Notes under the pieces: model-generated | What the model was told of the DNA's origin: nothing | The model's database searches: none | Seen by the model: only the letters and a program-made list of their open reading frames with translations | Shown: positions 1 through 8,217 of the stretch, piece by piece | Numbering within the stretch: the first letter of the stretch is position 1 | Layout of the letters: the number at the start of each line of letters is the position of its first letter | From: Protula sp. h YS-2021 | Lineage: Eukaryota; Annelida; Polychaeta; Sabellida; Serpulidae | Direction of reading: 5' to 3' | Length of the DNA: 64,000 nucleotides | Assembly: GCA_949752745.1 (NCBI GenBank) | Contig: OX457024.1 | Span: 109,174,287 to 109,238,286 of the forward strand | Program-made: the position numbers and the translations under genes

Positions 1-359
1 ATGTTGACTTGATGATTGCTAAACTGGCTTGCTGCGGCACTCCAGACTATCAGCTTTATCACTTGGACGCTTATTGGGATGTTGTACATCACAGTCTTGA
101 TGTGATTGAACTATATTCAAGATTTCTTGGAGAATGTGACACAATTGGAGTAGAAGATCCTGACTTTGACTTTGATGCTGCCCTCTATTCTGCTCGCACT
201 GACGTGGAAGTATATTTCACCGTGGTGGATTATTTGAGAGACTGCTGCAAAGAAGAAGAGGAAACTGAGCAGCCTTGTCAGCTTTGTCAGGTAAGCCCCC
301 CTTCTCCCCCTTTTTTTAACACTAACAACTCTAAAACCAACAGCAGCAGCAACAGCTAA
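1..359 (+). CDS. Conserved Polinton accessory protein, 5'-partial, with splice donor inside
   Basis: This is the 3' part of an unrecognised acidic, helical protein that occurs complete at 17,018-17,392 (124 aa) and 63,417-63,746 (109 aa). The initiator lies before the window. Visible hallmarks are a Cys-Cys-Gly-Thr-Pro-Asp segment, an Asp-rich stretch (DPDFDFD) and a Glu-rich end. After codon CAG at 288-290 the sequence reads GTAAGC, a good splice donor, and all three copies keep it. Read through, the tail is low-complexity Ser/Asn and differs in every copy. If spliced to 378, the protein ends in Gln-Ile two codons after the junction. Function unknown. Confidence 0.7.
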   Translation, partial: VDLMIAKLACCGTPDYQLYHLDAYWDVVHHSLDVIELYSRFLGECDTIGVEDPDFDFDAALYSARTDVEVYFTVVDYLRDCCKEEEETEQPCQLCQVSPPSPPFFNTNNSKTNSSSNS

Positions 360-377
360 CAATGTTTTTCTTTCTAG
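291..377 (+). other. Putative spliceosomal intron (GT...AG), conserved in three copies
   Basis: The donor CAG|GTAAGC (291) and the acceptor TTTTTCTTTCTAG|C (ending at 377) bound an 87-bp intron. The equivalents are 84 bp at 17,327-17,410 and 73 bp at 63,723-63,795. The intron interior has diverged in sequence and length between copies while both splice sites are kept, which is the pattern of a used intron. The phase is 0, and splicing gives a stop two codons into the second exon. cDNA evidence would be needed to be certain. Confidence 0.55.
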
Positions 378-490
378 CAAATTTAATTTTATGTGAGTGG
401 TTTCAACGTGAACAAAGAAAGAAGATGATAGAAGAGGTAGCAGATATATTAAAACATATTGTATTGCAGGAAGAAGACATGTTAGAATAA
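362..490 (+). CDS. Micro-ORF: 42-aa protein with hydrophobic N-terminus
   Basis: ATG 362 opens a 42-codon frame starting MFFFLANLILCEW, followed by a basic then acidic amphipathic helix. The same frame is 43 codons at 17,395-17,526 and 63,780-63,911, with conservative changes only and no indel out of frame, so coding is likely. The start overlaps the 3' splice site of the preceding gene, so unspliced and spliced messages would present it differently. The N-terminal 12 residues could be a signal anchor or membrane-inserting segment. No family recognised; function unknown. Confidence 0.5.
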   Translation: MFFFLANLILCEWFQREQRKKMIEEVADILKHIVLQEEDMLE

Positions 491-502
491 ACCAAAGTCA
501 CA

Positions 503-1102
503 ATGGAGAATCGTGTACTATTTAGCGGTCACAAGGATGTTCTTTCCAACATGTTTCCAGTACGCCTTGAAAAGTATGGACATACATTCAACTCGAGTGA
601 AGCGTTGTATCAATATGAGAAAGCCGAGTTTCATCACCGTCCGGATATTGCTTCAGCTATTGTGTCATCCAGAAATGGCTATGAAGCAAAACGTATCGCC
701 CAAGTGATAAAGCCATATCCTTTATGGCATACAGTGAAGAGAAGCAAAATGCAAGAGGTGTTACAAGTCAAATGGAATCAGTGTGCATCGTTTCGCAACA
801 AGTTAAAAGACTGCAAAGACAAGACTTTAGTGGAAGCCACCTATGATCCTTGGTGGGGAGCTGGTGTGAAACATGTGTCATCTCGTGGATATCTTGGTCA
901 GAATATCATGGGAAAGTTGTTAGAACAGTTGTGTGTGACGGGGGGGGGGGGGTATAAAAGAGACTGTGCCTCCAACATCATCTTACTTGCCGTCATCGCC
1001 GCCGCCGCCGCCGCCGCCCAGCCGCTCGCCCAGCCGCTCACCAGTCCTGGTGTGGAGACGTGTTTTTGTGAACCTATGAACCCCCCCTCTCCCGCATGCT
1101 GA
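503..1102 (+). CDS. NADAR-domain protein (YbiA-like), C-terminal low-complexity extension
   Basis: This is a NADAR/DUF1768 (YbiA-like) protein. Family signatures are FSGHKDVLSNMFP near the start, SSEALYQYEKA at about residues 32-42, an AKRIA segment, a conserved Trp-x-x-x-K-x-x-x-M helix, and the WWGAG and GQNIMGKLLE end motifs. NADAR enzymes cleave N-glycosidic bonds of ADP-ribose derivatives, and some are reported to remove ADP-ribose from guanine in DNA; the role here is inferred. The intact copy in B (17,542) is 145 aa and ends just after GKLLELL. Here the native stop is lost at a poly-G tract near 940, so the frame runs on through a GCC repeat to give 199 aa. The last about 55 residues are probably not functional. 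Confidence 0.8.
   Translation: MENRVLFSGHKDVLSNMFPVRLEKYGHTFNSSEALYQYEKAEFHHRPDIASAIVSSRNGYEAKRIAQVIKPYPLWHTVKRSKMQEVLQVKWNQCASFRNKLKDCKDKTLVEATYDPWWGAGVKHVSSRGYLGQNIMGKLLEQLCVTGGGGYKRDCASNIILLAVIAAAAAAAQPLAQPLTSPGVETCFCEPMNPPSPAC
953..960 (+). promoter_or_regulatory. TATA box (TATAAAAG)
   Basis: TATAAAAG directly follows a 13-nt G run and lies about 200 nt before the ATG at 1157. It overlaps the extended tail of the NADAR frame, supporting the view that this tail is non-coding. The matching place in B (about 17,985) has no TATA. Confidence 0.45.
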
Positions 1103-1156
1103 ACTTGACAAACTTGCGTAAAGAGTGAAGCTCTCAAGACTGATCAGTATACAGAC

Positions 1157-1489
1157 ATGGCAGACATGACACTGAGACAATATATTGTGCAAAAATCTTA
1201 TTGTGAAGAAATGTTATCCGCTGTAAAAAAGTTTGCATGGTTAGTATGTCATGCTTGCCAACATGAAGAGTGTCAAGAACATACTTGTTATTTTGCATGT
1301 GTCTATACATATTGGAATGAAGCTAAATATTATATTCATTTAGATAAAGTGTTAGAGAATGCAAATCAGCGTTGTGAGAAATATGGTGTAGATACGATTA
1401 TACTCGATGAACTCAGTCAGTGGCTGGTATTCATTGAAGACCAATGGTCTCCAGTTATTCACACCATTGTATCTATACTTGAGTTGTAA
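1157..1489 (+). CDS. Conserved small Polinton protein, 110 aa, unknown function
   Basis: The protein is 110 aa and predominantly helical. It contains a Cys/His cluster at about residues 31-49 (pattern C-x2-C-x2-E-E-C-x3-T-C, with His residues between) that could bind one metal ion, then a Trp-Asn-Glu-Ala-Lys-Tyr-Tyr helix. The copy at 18,081-18,413 has the same length and differs at scattered positions only. An inferred start at ATGGCAGAC fits both copies. It sits between the NADAR gene and the integrase. I do not recognise the family. Confidence 0.7.
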   Translation: MADMTLRQYIVQKSYCEEMLSAVKKFAWLVCHACQHEECQEHTCYFACVYTYWNEAKYYIHLDKVLENANQRCEKYGVDTIILDELSQWLVFIEDQWSPVIHTIVSILEL

Positions 1490-1547
1490 AGTTTGAGTTA
1501 AGCGATGTTGGTTGAGTTAAATAAAAAAGCTGTTCTGTTGAGAAGGT

Positions 1548-1735
1548 GGGGTTTTTTTTGCCTCATGTCGTGAAAACCGTGTTTAGCCCACGAGACGGCC
1601 TCGTAAAAACTTCACATATCTACTGCCTCTCCCCCCAGTGCAAATAGATAAAAAACCTAGTGTGTCCCGTAAGCAGCCTCTTTCACTCGAGACGCCAAGC
1701 AAGTGCTGCTGCTGCTGCGCTGCTCGTGTTGTTGC
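1548..1735. other. About 188-bp segment absent from element B
   Basis: In B the sequence GAGAAGGTGG runs directly into TTTTCATTCGGTGTGACC at 18,500. Here the same two blocks are separated by about 188 bp containing a CTG-rich stretch. It is either an insertion in A or a deletion in B. It also separates the integrase from the TATA-like sequence that B has just upstream. Confidence 0.6.
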
Positions 1736-1753
1736 TTTTCATTCGGTGTGACC

Positions 1754-2859
1754 ATGTCGACGTGGAAAGACTACTTGACGAATATATACTTCAAACCTGG
1801 ACAGCCCGGGGCATTTGCTGGTCCTTACAAACTGTATCACATCTTAAGAAAGCATGATCAACCAGTGACACAGTCGCAAGTGAAGAAATGGCTACAGGAT
1901 CAAGATGCATTCAGTTTACTCCAACCTGTCAAATACAGGTTCAAAAGACAACGTGTGATTACACGGGGCATTGATGACATGTGGGATGTGGATTTGGCTG
2001 ATATGGGAAACATAGCTCCCTATAATGATGGCACACGCTTTTTACTCATTGTCATTGATGTGTTTTCCAAATATGTGTGGGTGCAGTCAATACCTAATAA
2101 ATCACATACCAGCGTCATACAAGCTTTTCAAAAGATTTTTCATGACACACGCCGAAGACCACGCACTCTAAGGTCCGATAAAGGAACGGAATTTAAAAAC
2201 AGATGGGTCAAAGCTTTTTGAAGAAGGAGGGTATTCATGCTTATACCACAAAGAATGAAACCAAAGCCAACTTTGCTGAGAGAGTCATTCGTACTCTAAA
2301 GGGGATGATGTATCGGTATTTTCTACATAATCAAACTTACCGTTACGTAGACATCCTTCCTGACTAGGTGTACAATTACAACCATAGACCTCATGGCTCC
2401 CTTCCGAATAAGTATGCTCCAGCCGAGATTCGTAAAGACAACGAATCGAAAGTGTGGAAGTATATCTATGTCGACAAACTAAAATTGAAACCGAAGAAGA
2501 AGAAGAAGAAGTATAAATTGAACATTGGCGATCATGTTCGCATTTCCCACATTAAATATGTGTTTCAACGGGATTATCACATCAAATGGACGCAAGAAGT
2601 CTTTATTGTCACACATCGGTGTAAGAAGCAAGGAATCCATTTGTATCGTGTGAAAGACTTTTTAGACGAAGATATTGATGGGTATTTCTATGAGGAAGAA
2701 CTGCGGAAAGTGACCAAAGATATTGAATCTGTCTACAGAATTGAAAAAGTCTTGAAAACACGTAAAAGGCGAGGAGGTGTGAAAGAATTACTTGTCAAGT
2801 GGTTAGGTTGGCCAAGCAAGTTTAACAGTTGGGTGAAAGAAACAGACATTCAAAAATGA
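1754..2859 (+). pseudogene. Retroviral-type DDE integrase with chromodomain, frameshifted and with a stop
   Basis: The integrase core is recognisable. The first Asp is in the WDVDLAD segment, the second in RSDKGTEF, and the Glu follows in a NFAERVIRT helix about 35 residues on. A Lys-rich linker and a C-terminal chromodomain (YRIEKVL...KWLGWP...W) follow. The start ATGTCGACGTGG at 1754 matches B. A one-base deletion near 2218 and a TAG at 2365-2367 interrupt the frame, whereas B (18,519-19,631) is open throughout. The stop overlaps the ATPase start. The enzyme would integrate the linear element DNA and yield the 6-bp target duplication; this copy is unlikely to make it. Confidence 0.9.
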
Positions 2860-3515
2860 AGCATCCCTTTACATGCTTGGTCTCTGGACCTACAGGCAGT
2901 GGCAAAACGTCTCTGGTGAAGGAAATTCTTGAACAAAAGTTGATTCATCCCTCTCCGAAAAGCATTTTATGGCTCTATGCAGCAGATCAGCCTTTGTACA
3001 AGGGAATGAAAGGCGTGACATTTTACCAAGGCATTCCAGATGACATTGAAGAGCGCTTTAACCCGAAAAAACCAAACCTACTCATCATTGATGACTTAAT
3101 GACCAAATGCCATAGCGATGAGCGTATGACACGTCTTTTTAGTGTTGGTAGCAGTCATCAAAATCTAAGTATCATCTTTATTGTGCATAATTTATTCCAT
3201 CATCGGAAAGAGATGCGAAATATTAGTTTGAATACCCATTATATCATTCTGTTTAAAAATCCGAGAGACAGTCAACAAATCAGTACATTGGCGCGGCAAA
3301 TGTATCCTGGAAGATCTCAATTTCTCATAGAAGCCTATCAAGATGCTACCAGCAAACCCCATGGTTATTTATTCATTGACTTGAAGCCAAAGACGAATGA
3401 TCAACTGCGTATTCGTACAGGCATTTTACCAAAAGATACACATTATATATATATTGATAAAGCAGTGTACGACCAAGAACCAAGTCATTTAACCATTCGC
3501 AGTCAAGATGTCTAA
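2856..3515 (+). CDS. FtsK/HerA-superfamily packaging ATPase (A32-like)
   Basis: This is the Polinton/adintovirus DNA-packaging ATPase, 219 aa. Walker A is GPTGSGKTS (residues 11-19) and Walker B is NLLIIDDLM (about 74-82), followed by a conserved SSHQNLS segment and a HNLFHH motif where sensor residues are expected. It would pump element DNA into the capsid. The start at 2856 overlaps the integrase stop, and its end overlaps the next gene by 8 bp, so the block was probably expressed together. The frame is intact and very similar to 19,628-20,287. Confidence 0.9.
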   Translation: MKHPFTCLVSGPTGSGKTSLVKEILEQKLIHPSPKSILWLYAADQPLYKGMKGVTFYQGIPDDIEERFNPKKPNLLIIDDLMTKCHSDERMTRLFSVGSSHQNLSIIFIVHNLFHHRKEMRNISLNTHYIILFKNPRDSQQISTLARQMYPGRSQFLIEAYQDATSKPHGYLFIDLKPKTNDQLRIRTGILPKDTHYIYIDKAVYDQEPSHLTIRSQDV

Positions 3516-3834
3516 ACGCATTCGAACGAACCAGCCTTTCCTTCATTTGCTTGCACGCAGTGGGCCTAGACGGCGTAAATCCTTGCTACAGCAAGCTACG
3601 AAGGAGGAATTAACAAGCTTGTTTGAAATTTGTTTGAATATATTGCGAGGACATTTACCCTTAAACTCAAAACGGTATAAGGTATTCAAGCGTGAGCGTC
3701 ATACCCTACGTACTCTGGCAGATAAGAAGATATCCCTTCGACGAAAAAAGAAGTTGGTGAATCAGAAAGGAGGATTCATTGGAGTTATTGCTAGATTTGC
3801 ATTGCCCTTGTTAGCCAAGCTGCTGTTAAAATGA
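3508..3834 (+). CDS. Small basic Polinton virion-associated protein (108 aa), hydrophobic C-terminus
   Basis: This protein is conserved in animal Polintons between the ATPase and the capsid genes. It has a basic N-terminus, a helix-rich middle (EELTSLFEICLNIL), a LADKKISLRRKKKL segment, then a Gly-Gly turn and a C-terminal amphipathic hydrophobic stretch of about 20 residues. That last part suggests membrane activity, as in small capsid-penetration proteins, but this is inference. It overlaps the ATPase end and the next start. The copy in B (20,280) has the same length. Confidence 0.7.
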   Translation: MSKRIRTNQPFLHLLARSGPRRRKSLLQQATKEELTSLFEICLNILRGHLPLNSKRYKVFKRERHTLRTLADKKISLRRKKKLVNQKGGFIGVIARFALPLLAKLLLK

Positions 3835-4406
3835 AGCATGCTATGAAAATGGTTCTCATTCCTGAACATGAATACAAATTGTTATTAGAAAAGAAGGGAA
3901 AACATGGTGGCGACATCAAAGCAAAAGTCAAGACACTTTTACGTGGGAAACGAACGCGTGAAAAGGCCATGGAAATGTTTCAACTAATTGGCCGCCATCT
4001 AAGAACAAGTCAGTCCCAACAACAGCGGCAAAAACCAGCACCACCACCACTAGAAAAGCTAGTGTTAAGTCATTTTCAACCGATCTATCATGGAAAAGTA
4101 ATACAACTTTTAGCAGACCTTAAGAAACATGGTACGAAATGGACAGAGAAGAATGAACTTGTGTTGAAAACGGGCGATGTCATTACAAATTCTAACATGG
4201 TTGATTTGATGAAAGAAGCATTGGTAGCGACAAGAAGAAAGGAACGCACCATACCACCCGATGGCTGGCATCCGTTTATCCAGGAAATTGTCGATGCTAA
4301 TATTCCAAAAACGACGTTTAGTTAAAAGACCACTCGTGAAGACATTGCAACAGAAATGAAACAGCGTCAGCAAAGACAGTTTCCTAAAGGATGGGAAAAT
4401 TTTTAA
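3831..4406 (+). pseudogene. Conserved Polinton 192-aa protein, truncated by a stop at 4323-4325
   Basis: It is homologous to the 192-aa protein at 20,603-21,181. It has a basic N-terminal half, a Pro/Gln linker, and a globular second half with LSHFQPIYHGK, a LVLKTGD turn and PPDGWHPFIQEI. One substitution makes TAA at 4323-4325, so the last 28 codons, to a stop at 4404-4406, are cut off and the product is 164 aa. The family recurs beside capsid genes in animal Polintons; its role is unknown, perhaps structural. Confidence 0.75.
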
Positions 4407-4627
4407 CATGGTTGAAAGAGCTATGGTGTTGTTGTGGTGGTGAGGAAGAGAAACCGACTATTCCTGTGAAGATCCGATGCACAAGTGCGTGTTGTGAAGG
4501 AGAAGTCCATCATCATGATGATGATGATGATGATGTAAAAGAGGATGAGACTTTGCATACTTGGTCGAATGGCGCGCGCTATCCTGAGGTATATAGGCAA
4601 CGACGACGACGCACCCATACCATTTGA
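4391..4627 (+). CDS. Cys-rich small protein with possible N-terminal lipidation
   Basis: The product is 78 aa and begins Met-Gly-Lys-Phe-Leu-Thr, followed within 15 residues by a Cys cluster (CCCGG; five consecutive Cys in B). A second Cys pair, a His/Asp run and a basic tail follow. Gly at position 2 with nearby Cys residues suggests myristoylation and palmitoylation and therefore membrane attachment; Lys at position 3 is not favoured for myristoylation, so this is only a hypothesis. The start overlaps the end of the preceding reading frame by 16 bp, as in B (21,166). The Asp/His run varies in length between copies. Confidence 0.6.
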   Translation: MGKFLTWLKELWCCCGGEEEKPTIPVKIRCTSACCEGEVHHHDDDDDDVKEDETLHTWSNGARYPEVYRQRRRRTHTI

Positions 4628-4640
4628 GGGGTTCCCCACC

Positions 4641-5390
4641 ATGGAGTCGACAAGCTTTTACATTACTTTGCCTAGCAATGCGAGTATGAACTATTATCCC
4701 AACAACAAGGCTTCGAATTATCAAATTCGTATGCCTCGAACCATCTACCTGAATGGAAGATATGAAGTGGCTTTAGCTGAAATTCAATATCCACATACAT
4801 GGTCAACCATGAGACATAGAATGGACTATTCTATTCAGTATCGACGAATAGATACATTGAGCACTATCGATATTCCTCATGGGTACTACAGAACCATACA
4901 AGAACTATGTCAGGCAGTGAATGAAGAAGTGGCTAACTCCGATGACTTTGAAGAAGAAGTTATTCGGCTAAAGTATGATAGAATTAGACGACATGTGTTT
5001 CTATTTCTCAATGAGAGCTTTGAAGTGTCCTTCTCCACTGGATTAGCTGAGATTTTAGGATTTATCCCAGATCACTGGTATACTGGAACATGTAAAGCTG
5101 ACCATAAAGCCGATGTGAAACAGGGGTTTTATACACTTTATGTGTATTGTAGTATTTGTGAACCACAAGTTGTTGGGGATTATTATGTGCCTTTGCTACG
5201 TTCTGTTGGGATACAAGGCCATGATGGTGAGATTATCATGAAAACGTACAACGAACCGCACTATGTCCCTGTAAACACATCCAAATTTGACGTGATAGAG
5301 ATGAATATAAAGGATGACACAGGCCATACTGTTCCATTTCAAACTGGAAAGGTGATCTGTAAACTTCATTTTCGACCAAAAGCATTATGA
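4641..5390 (+). CDS. Minor capsid protein (penton-like)
   Basis: The protein is 249 aa. The conserved opening ITLPSNASMNYYPNNKAS and the following segment with VALAEIQYPHTW are typical of the minor capsid/penton protein encoded next to the Polinton major capsid protein. By analogy it forms the pentameric vertex with a single jelly-roll. ATG 4641 is chosen because it matches the B start at 21,402 and follows CCACC, a good initiation context. The stop overlaps the next ATG by 4 bp. The frame is intact. B has four more residues around a loop near position 72. Confidence 0.85.
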   Translation: MESTSFYITLPSNASMNYYPNNKASNYQIRMPRTIYLNGRYEVALAEIQYPHTWSTMRHRMDYSIQYRRIDTLSTIDIPHGYYRTIQELCQAVNEEVANSDDFEEEVIRLKYDRIRRHVFLFLNESFEVSFSTGLAEILGFIPDHWYTGTCKADHKADVKQGFYTLYVYCSICEPQVVGDYYVPLLRSVGIQGHDGEIIMKTYNEPHYVPVNTSKFDVIEMNIKDDTGHTVPFQTGKVICKLHFRPKAL

Positions 5391-5650
5391 AAGCCTACAC
5401 ACACGATCCGTCTGCATATCGCAACCATTTTCTTCGTCAAGTGGGTGGAGAATTACCAGGATTCAAAGGAGCACGAATACAGTATGGAGATGGTATTGGT
5501 TCAATACTGGGATCATTGGCTCGTAGAGCTATTCCACTACTTAAGGCTGGGGCTAAGATCGTTGCGCCATATCTTAAGAAGGCTGCAAAGAGAAGACGAA
5601 AAACAGCTAGACGGATAACATCAAAAAAGCATAAAAGAGATATCTTTTGA
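5387..5650 (+). CDS. Basic core/penetration-like virion protein with internal deletion
   Basis: The product is 87 aa. It has a Gly-rich motif (GDGIGSILGSLAR), an amphipathic Ala/Leu/Lys helix, and a Lys/Arg-rich tail ending RDIF. This layout is typical of the small basic protein encoded just before the Polinton major capsid protein and has been compared with adenovirus pX/pVI. Compared with the 113-aa copy in B (22,160) it lacks 26 residues between the helix and the basic tail, an in-frame deletion, so it may be impaired. It overlaps the minor capsid stop. Confidence 0.75.
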   Translation: MKAYTHDPSAYRNHFLRQVGGELPGFKGARIQYGDGIGSILGSLARRAIPLLKAGAKIVAPYLKKAAKRRRKTARRITSKKHKRDIF

Positions 5651-5656
5651 AAAATC

Positions 5657-7015
5657 ATGTCTCTCATTCACAATCATTCGTGCGAATGCAGTCTTTCTCC
5701 ATTGGAATGGTTTCACGTACCGCCGACGCAAACTGCTGTAGAGAAAAGTTATAATGTCGACTATCAACCACTCACTACCATTAGAGAGGGTGCTCCCATA
5801 GAATTCTACATTCCTGCGAGTACAGAAGAATATCTGGATTTAAAGAACAGCAAACTTCATAATGTATGCCGCATTGTAAAGGCCGATGGAGCAGCGTGTT
5901 GCCCAGAGGATAAGGTCTCTTGCATCAATGATCTGTTTAATGGGTTATGGTCTAATATTGAATTGTTTCTGAATGATCGGTTGGTTTCGCATAGTAACAA
6001 CACCCATGGCTATACCAGCATTATCTCTCATCTCATCCATGATTCGAAAGAAAGTCTCCATTCTGAGCGCTCTATGCGTCTCATGTACAAGGATACTGCT
6101 GGGTCGATGAACAGTTATGAGGTGAAAAGACCTAATCATGAACACTATGTATCCGGGTTTCATGTCAATGCCGACGGTGGTGATCTAGCTGAGCAAGGAA
6201 ACAATGGTTTGCATTCGCGTCTCAGCCGTGAGTTTATGCTCGCAGGTGGTTTGAGGATGGATTTGTTTGAGCAGGATCGCTATCTTCCGAATGGCATCAG
6301 TTTGAAGTTGCGTTTCCATAGACAGAAAGATGATTATGCATTGATGGCTGCAGATAATACCTATAAGGTAGAAGTGAAAGAGGCATTTTTAACCATTCGC
6401 AAAGTGAGGGTGAGTCCAGGGATTCAGTTAGGGCATACAGACGCATTGCTGAAAAGTCCTGCCAAGCTCATCATCACTAGAAAAGAATGTAAAGTCTTGG
6501 CCATTCCGGCAGGATTTCAGTCTTTTGTGAAAGACAACATCTTTTTGGGTCAATTGCCAAATCGCATTGTCATTGGTCTGGTTCATAATGAAGCCTTTGG
6601 TGGGTCAGTATCGAGGAATCCATATGATTTCAAACATTTTGATCTGGACTATATGCAACTGTACACGGATGGTGAACCAGTCCTATCCAAACCTCTCAAG
6701 CTTGACATTCCACAGAACAAATACCTAGATGCTTTTGAAACGCTTTACAAATCGTTTGACCGATTGAATGGTGAGAAAAGTTCCATTATAAAACGGGAAG
6801 ATTGGCCTAGAGGGTATTCTTTATTTTCGTTTGACTTAACACCGGATTATGATGGGGCTGATCATTTTCCCCTGATCAAGCATGGGAATTTGCGGCTAGA
6901 AATGAACTTTGCTAGGGCTTTGCAACCTACCATCAATGTCATCGTCTATGCTGAATTTGACAACATTATTGAGATCAGTGCCAATCGCAGCATCCAATTC
7001 GACTACCAGTCATGA
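5657..7015 (+). CDS. Major capsid protein (double jelly-roll, hexon-like)
   Basis: The protein is 452 aa. Typical Polinton capsid features are the N-terminal FHVPPTQTAVEKSY segment, a PIEFYIPAS motif beside the first jelly-roll, and a long second half ending in VIVYAEFDN. It would trimerise into pseudo-hexameric capsomers. The frame is intact. It lacks a short loop of about five residues found in B near residue 190 and shows scattered substitutions. Its stop overlaps the protease start (ATGA). Confidence 0.9.
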   Translation: MSLIHNHSCECSLSPLEWFHVPPTQTAVEKSYNVDYQPLTTIREGAPIEFYIPASTEEYLDLKNSKLHNVCRIVKADGAACCPEDKVSCINDLFNGLWSNIELFLNDRLVSHSNNTHGYTSIISHLIHDSKESLHSERSMRLMYKDTAGSMNSYEVKRPNHEHYVSGFHVNADGGDLAEQGNNGLHSRLSREFMLAGGLRMDLFEQDRYLPNGISLKLRFHRQKDDYALMAADNTYKVEVKEAFLTIRKVRVSPGIQLGHTDALLKSPAKLIITRKECKVLAIPAGFQSFVKDNIFLGQLPNRIVIGLVHNEAFGGSVSRNPYDFKHFDLDYMQLYTDGEPVLSKPLKLDIPQNKYLDAFETLYKSFDRLNGEKSSIIKREDWPRGYSLFSFDLTPDYDGADHFPLIKHGNLRLEMNFARALQPTINVIVYAEFDNIIEISANRSIQFDYQS

Positions 7016-7452
7016 ACACGAAGCAGATCGAAGCTATCCTGAGCCATGATGCCGCAACCAAAGACTTGTTTCAAGGTGTGTTTGCCATGGACCAGTTACC
7101 ACCGTCTTTACAACGCGGTGCCTATGTCATCAACACCGACGATCATGATGAACCAGGAGAGCATTGGGTGGCAGTGTATTATGACAAAGACCCTGTGGAA
7201 TACTTTGACTCTTATGGACTGTTACCTCTCGATGAGCGTTTAGAAACATGTTTAAGAAATGACTATATGTATAATTCCATCTCATTACAAACGCCGATAT
7301 CATCGGCCTGTGGTTTTTATTGTGTATATTATATATGGCATAGAGCTCGAGGTCAGAGTATGTTTGAGATTGTGAATATATTAAAAAGAAAGGATGGGGA
7401 TTTTATTGTAAAGGATTTTGTCTATAGACATTATAAACCATTGTTTTATTAA
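7012..7452 (+). CDS. Adenain-like maturation cysteine protease
   Basis: The product is 146 aa, shorter than adenovirus protease (about 200) but normal for Polintons. The catalytic His is in EHWVAVYYD (residue 51), an acidic residue follows in YFDSYG, and the Cys is in SSACGFYC (residue 100), giving the C48/adenain order His-Asp-Cys. It would cleave virion precursors during maturation. It is the last rightward gene, and its end faces the leftward block. The frame is intact. Confidence 0.9.
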   Translation: MNTKQIEAILSHDAATKDLFQGVFAMDQLPPSLQRGAYVINTDDHDEPGEHWVAVYYDKDPVEYFDSYGLLPLDERLETCLRNDYMYNSISLQTPISSACGFYCVYYIWHRARGQSMFEIVNILKRKDGDFIVKDFVYRHYKPLFY

Positions 7453-7532
7453 TGGAGTAGTTAAGCTGTAGTTAAGTTGTTGAATAATTGTTCAAATGTT
7501 GGAAAAAAACTCTAAGTTTCAAACTGGTCTTG

Positions 7533-7538
7533 TTTATT
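7533..7538 (-). terminator. Poly(A) signal for the leftward block (AATAAA on minus strand)
   Basis: TTTATT on the plus strand reads AATAAA on the minus strand, about 45 bp past the stop of the last leftward gene. The same signal sits at 24,450-24,455 in B. Confidence 0.5.
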
Positions 7539-7579
7539 GGTATTTTCCAAACTCCCCCTCGTATCTACCAACTACTTTT

Positions 7580-7957
7580 TTACAAGTTCTCTCTCAATAC
7601 ATTGATCAATGCATGCCATTCATTGCAATTTAAATTAATATAGGTATCATAGACATTACACCCACGTTTGTAAATGCTATGAAAGCTCACATAACACACA
7701 TCACCAAACTTTATCACTTTAACAGTTTCATGTTCAGACAGTTTCAGTTCATATCCTTCTTCTATGTCCACCAGCCGCATCAGCCGCATCAGCCGCTTAG
7801 GCTGTGTCACCTCAATGGATTTGGTACCCCGCTTGAGTTGTATTCCATCCTCTTTGAATTCAAGCAGAAGATTCTTCCCAATCCAATGCGTGTAACAGCG
7901 CGTTCCATTCCACTGTGCTGAGGGTGATGATGTCGCAGTCTTCTGTAAGCTCGTCAT
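7580..7957 (-). CDS. PC4-like small protein 1 (most distal leftward gene)
   Basis: The product is 125 aa. The C-terminal half has the PC4-like pattern: a beta strand with a Lys-Phe-Gly-Asp turn, a YVSFHSIYK strand, then YINLN followed by EWHALINVL, the strand-plus-helix that ends PC4/SUB1 domains. PC4 proteins bind single-stranded DNA and act in transcription and replication. The assignment is by pattern, not by search. The start at 7957 (MTSLQK) matches B and overlaps the next gene by about 98 bp in both elements. The frame is intact. Confidence 0.6.
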   Translation of the reverse strand: MTSLQKTATSSPSAQWNGTRCYTHWIGKNLLLEFKEDGIQLKRGTKSIEVTQPKRLMRLMRLVDIEEGYELKLSEHETVKVIKFGDVCYVSFHSIYKRGCNVYDTYINLNCNEWHALINVLRENL

Positions 7958-8213
7958 ATTGGCGAAATTGTACAAACACGTCTAGACCGTTCTCAGTCAC
8001 ACGCACATCTAATTCATTTGAGACTGCTAGGAAAAAGCCGGGTATTCTCAACTCGTCTAGGTGATCCTTCAACACGGATTGGTCATCAAGCGATAGGACG
8101 AGATACTGTCCAAAATGCCGTAGCACAATGTCATCACATAAGTTTCTCAGATAGGAGAACCCATAGGTCATGGGTTCATAATCCATCAAATAGTCGTCTT
8201 CCATCTCGTCCAT
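7860..8213 (-). CDS. PC4-like small protein 2
   Basis: The product is 117 aa and acidic at the N-terminus. The ending DIITLSTVEWNALLHALD matches the terminal strand and helix of PC4-like domains and is paralogous to its neighbours. The chosen start MDEMEDD at 8213 corresponds to the B copy (24,989-25,330, 113 aa). The frame is open further upstream only because about 56 bp have been lost between this gene and the next one compared with B. It overlaps protein 1 by about 98 bp. Confidence 0.6.
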   Translation of the reverse strand: MDEMEDDYLMDYEPMTYGFSYLRNLCDDIVLRHFGQYLVLSLDDQSVLKDHLDELRIPGFFLAVSNELDVRVTENGLDVFVQFRQYDELTEDCDIITLSTVEWNALLHALDWEESSA

Positions 8214-8217
8214 GTAT

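Noticed and set aside
362..490. Micro-ORF as second exon of the upstream gene
   Set aside because: The donor is phase 0 and the frame would need a phase-1 donor in all three copies; none is present.
1754..2859. Integrase with chromodomain as a Ty3/chromovirus-type LTR retrotransposon
   Set aside because: No LTRs, gag, protease or reverse transcriptase nearby; the gene overlaps a packaging ATPase and lies with capsid and PolB genes, the known Polinton order.
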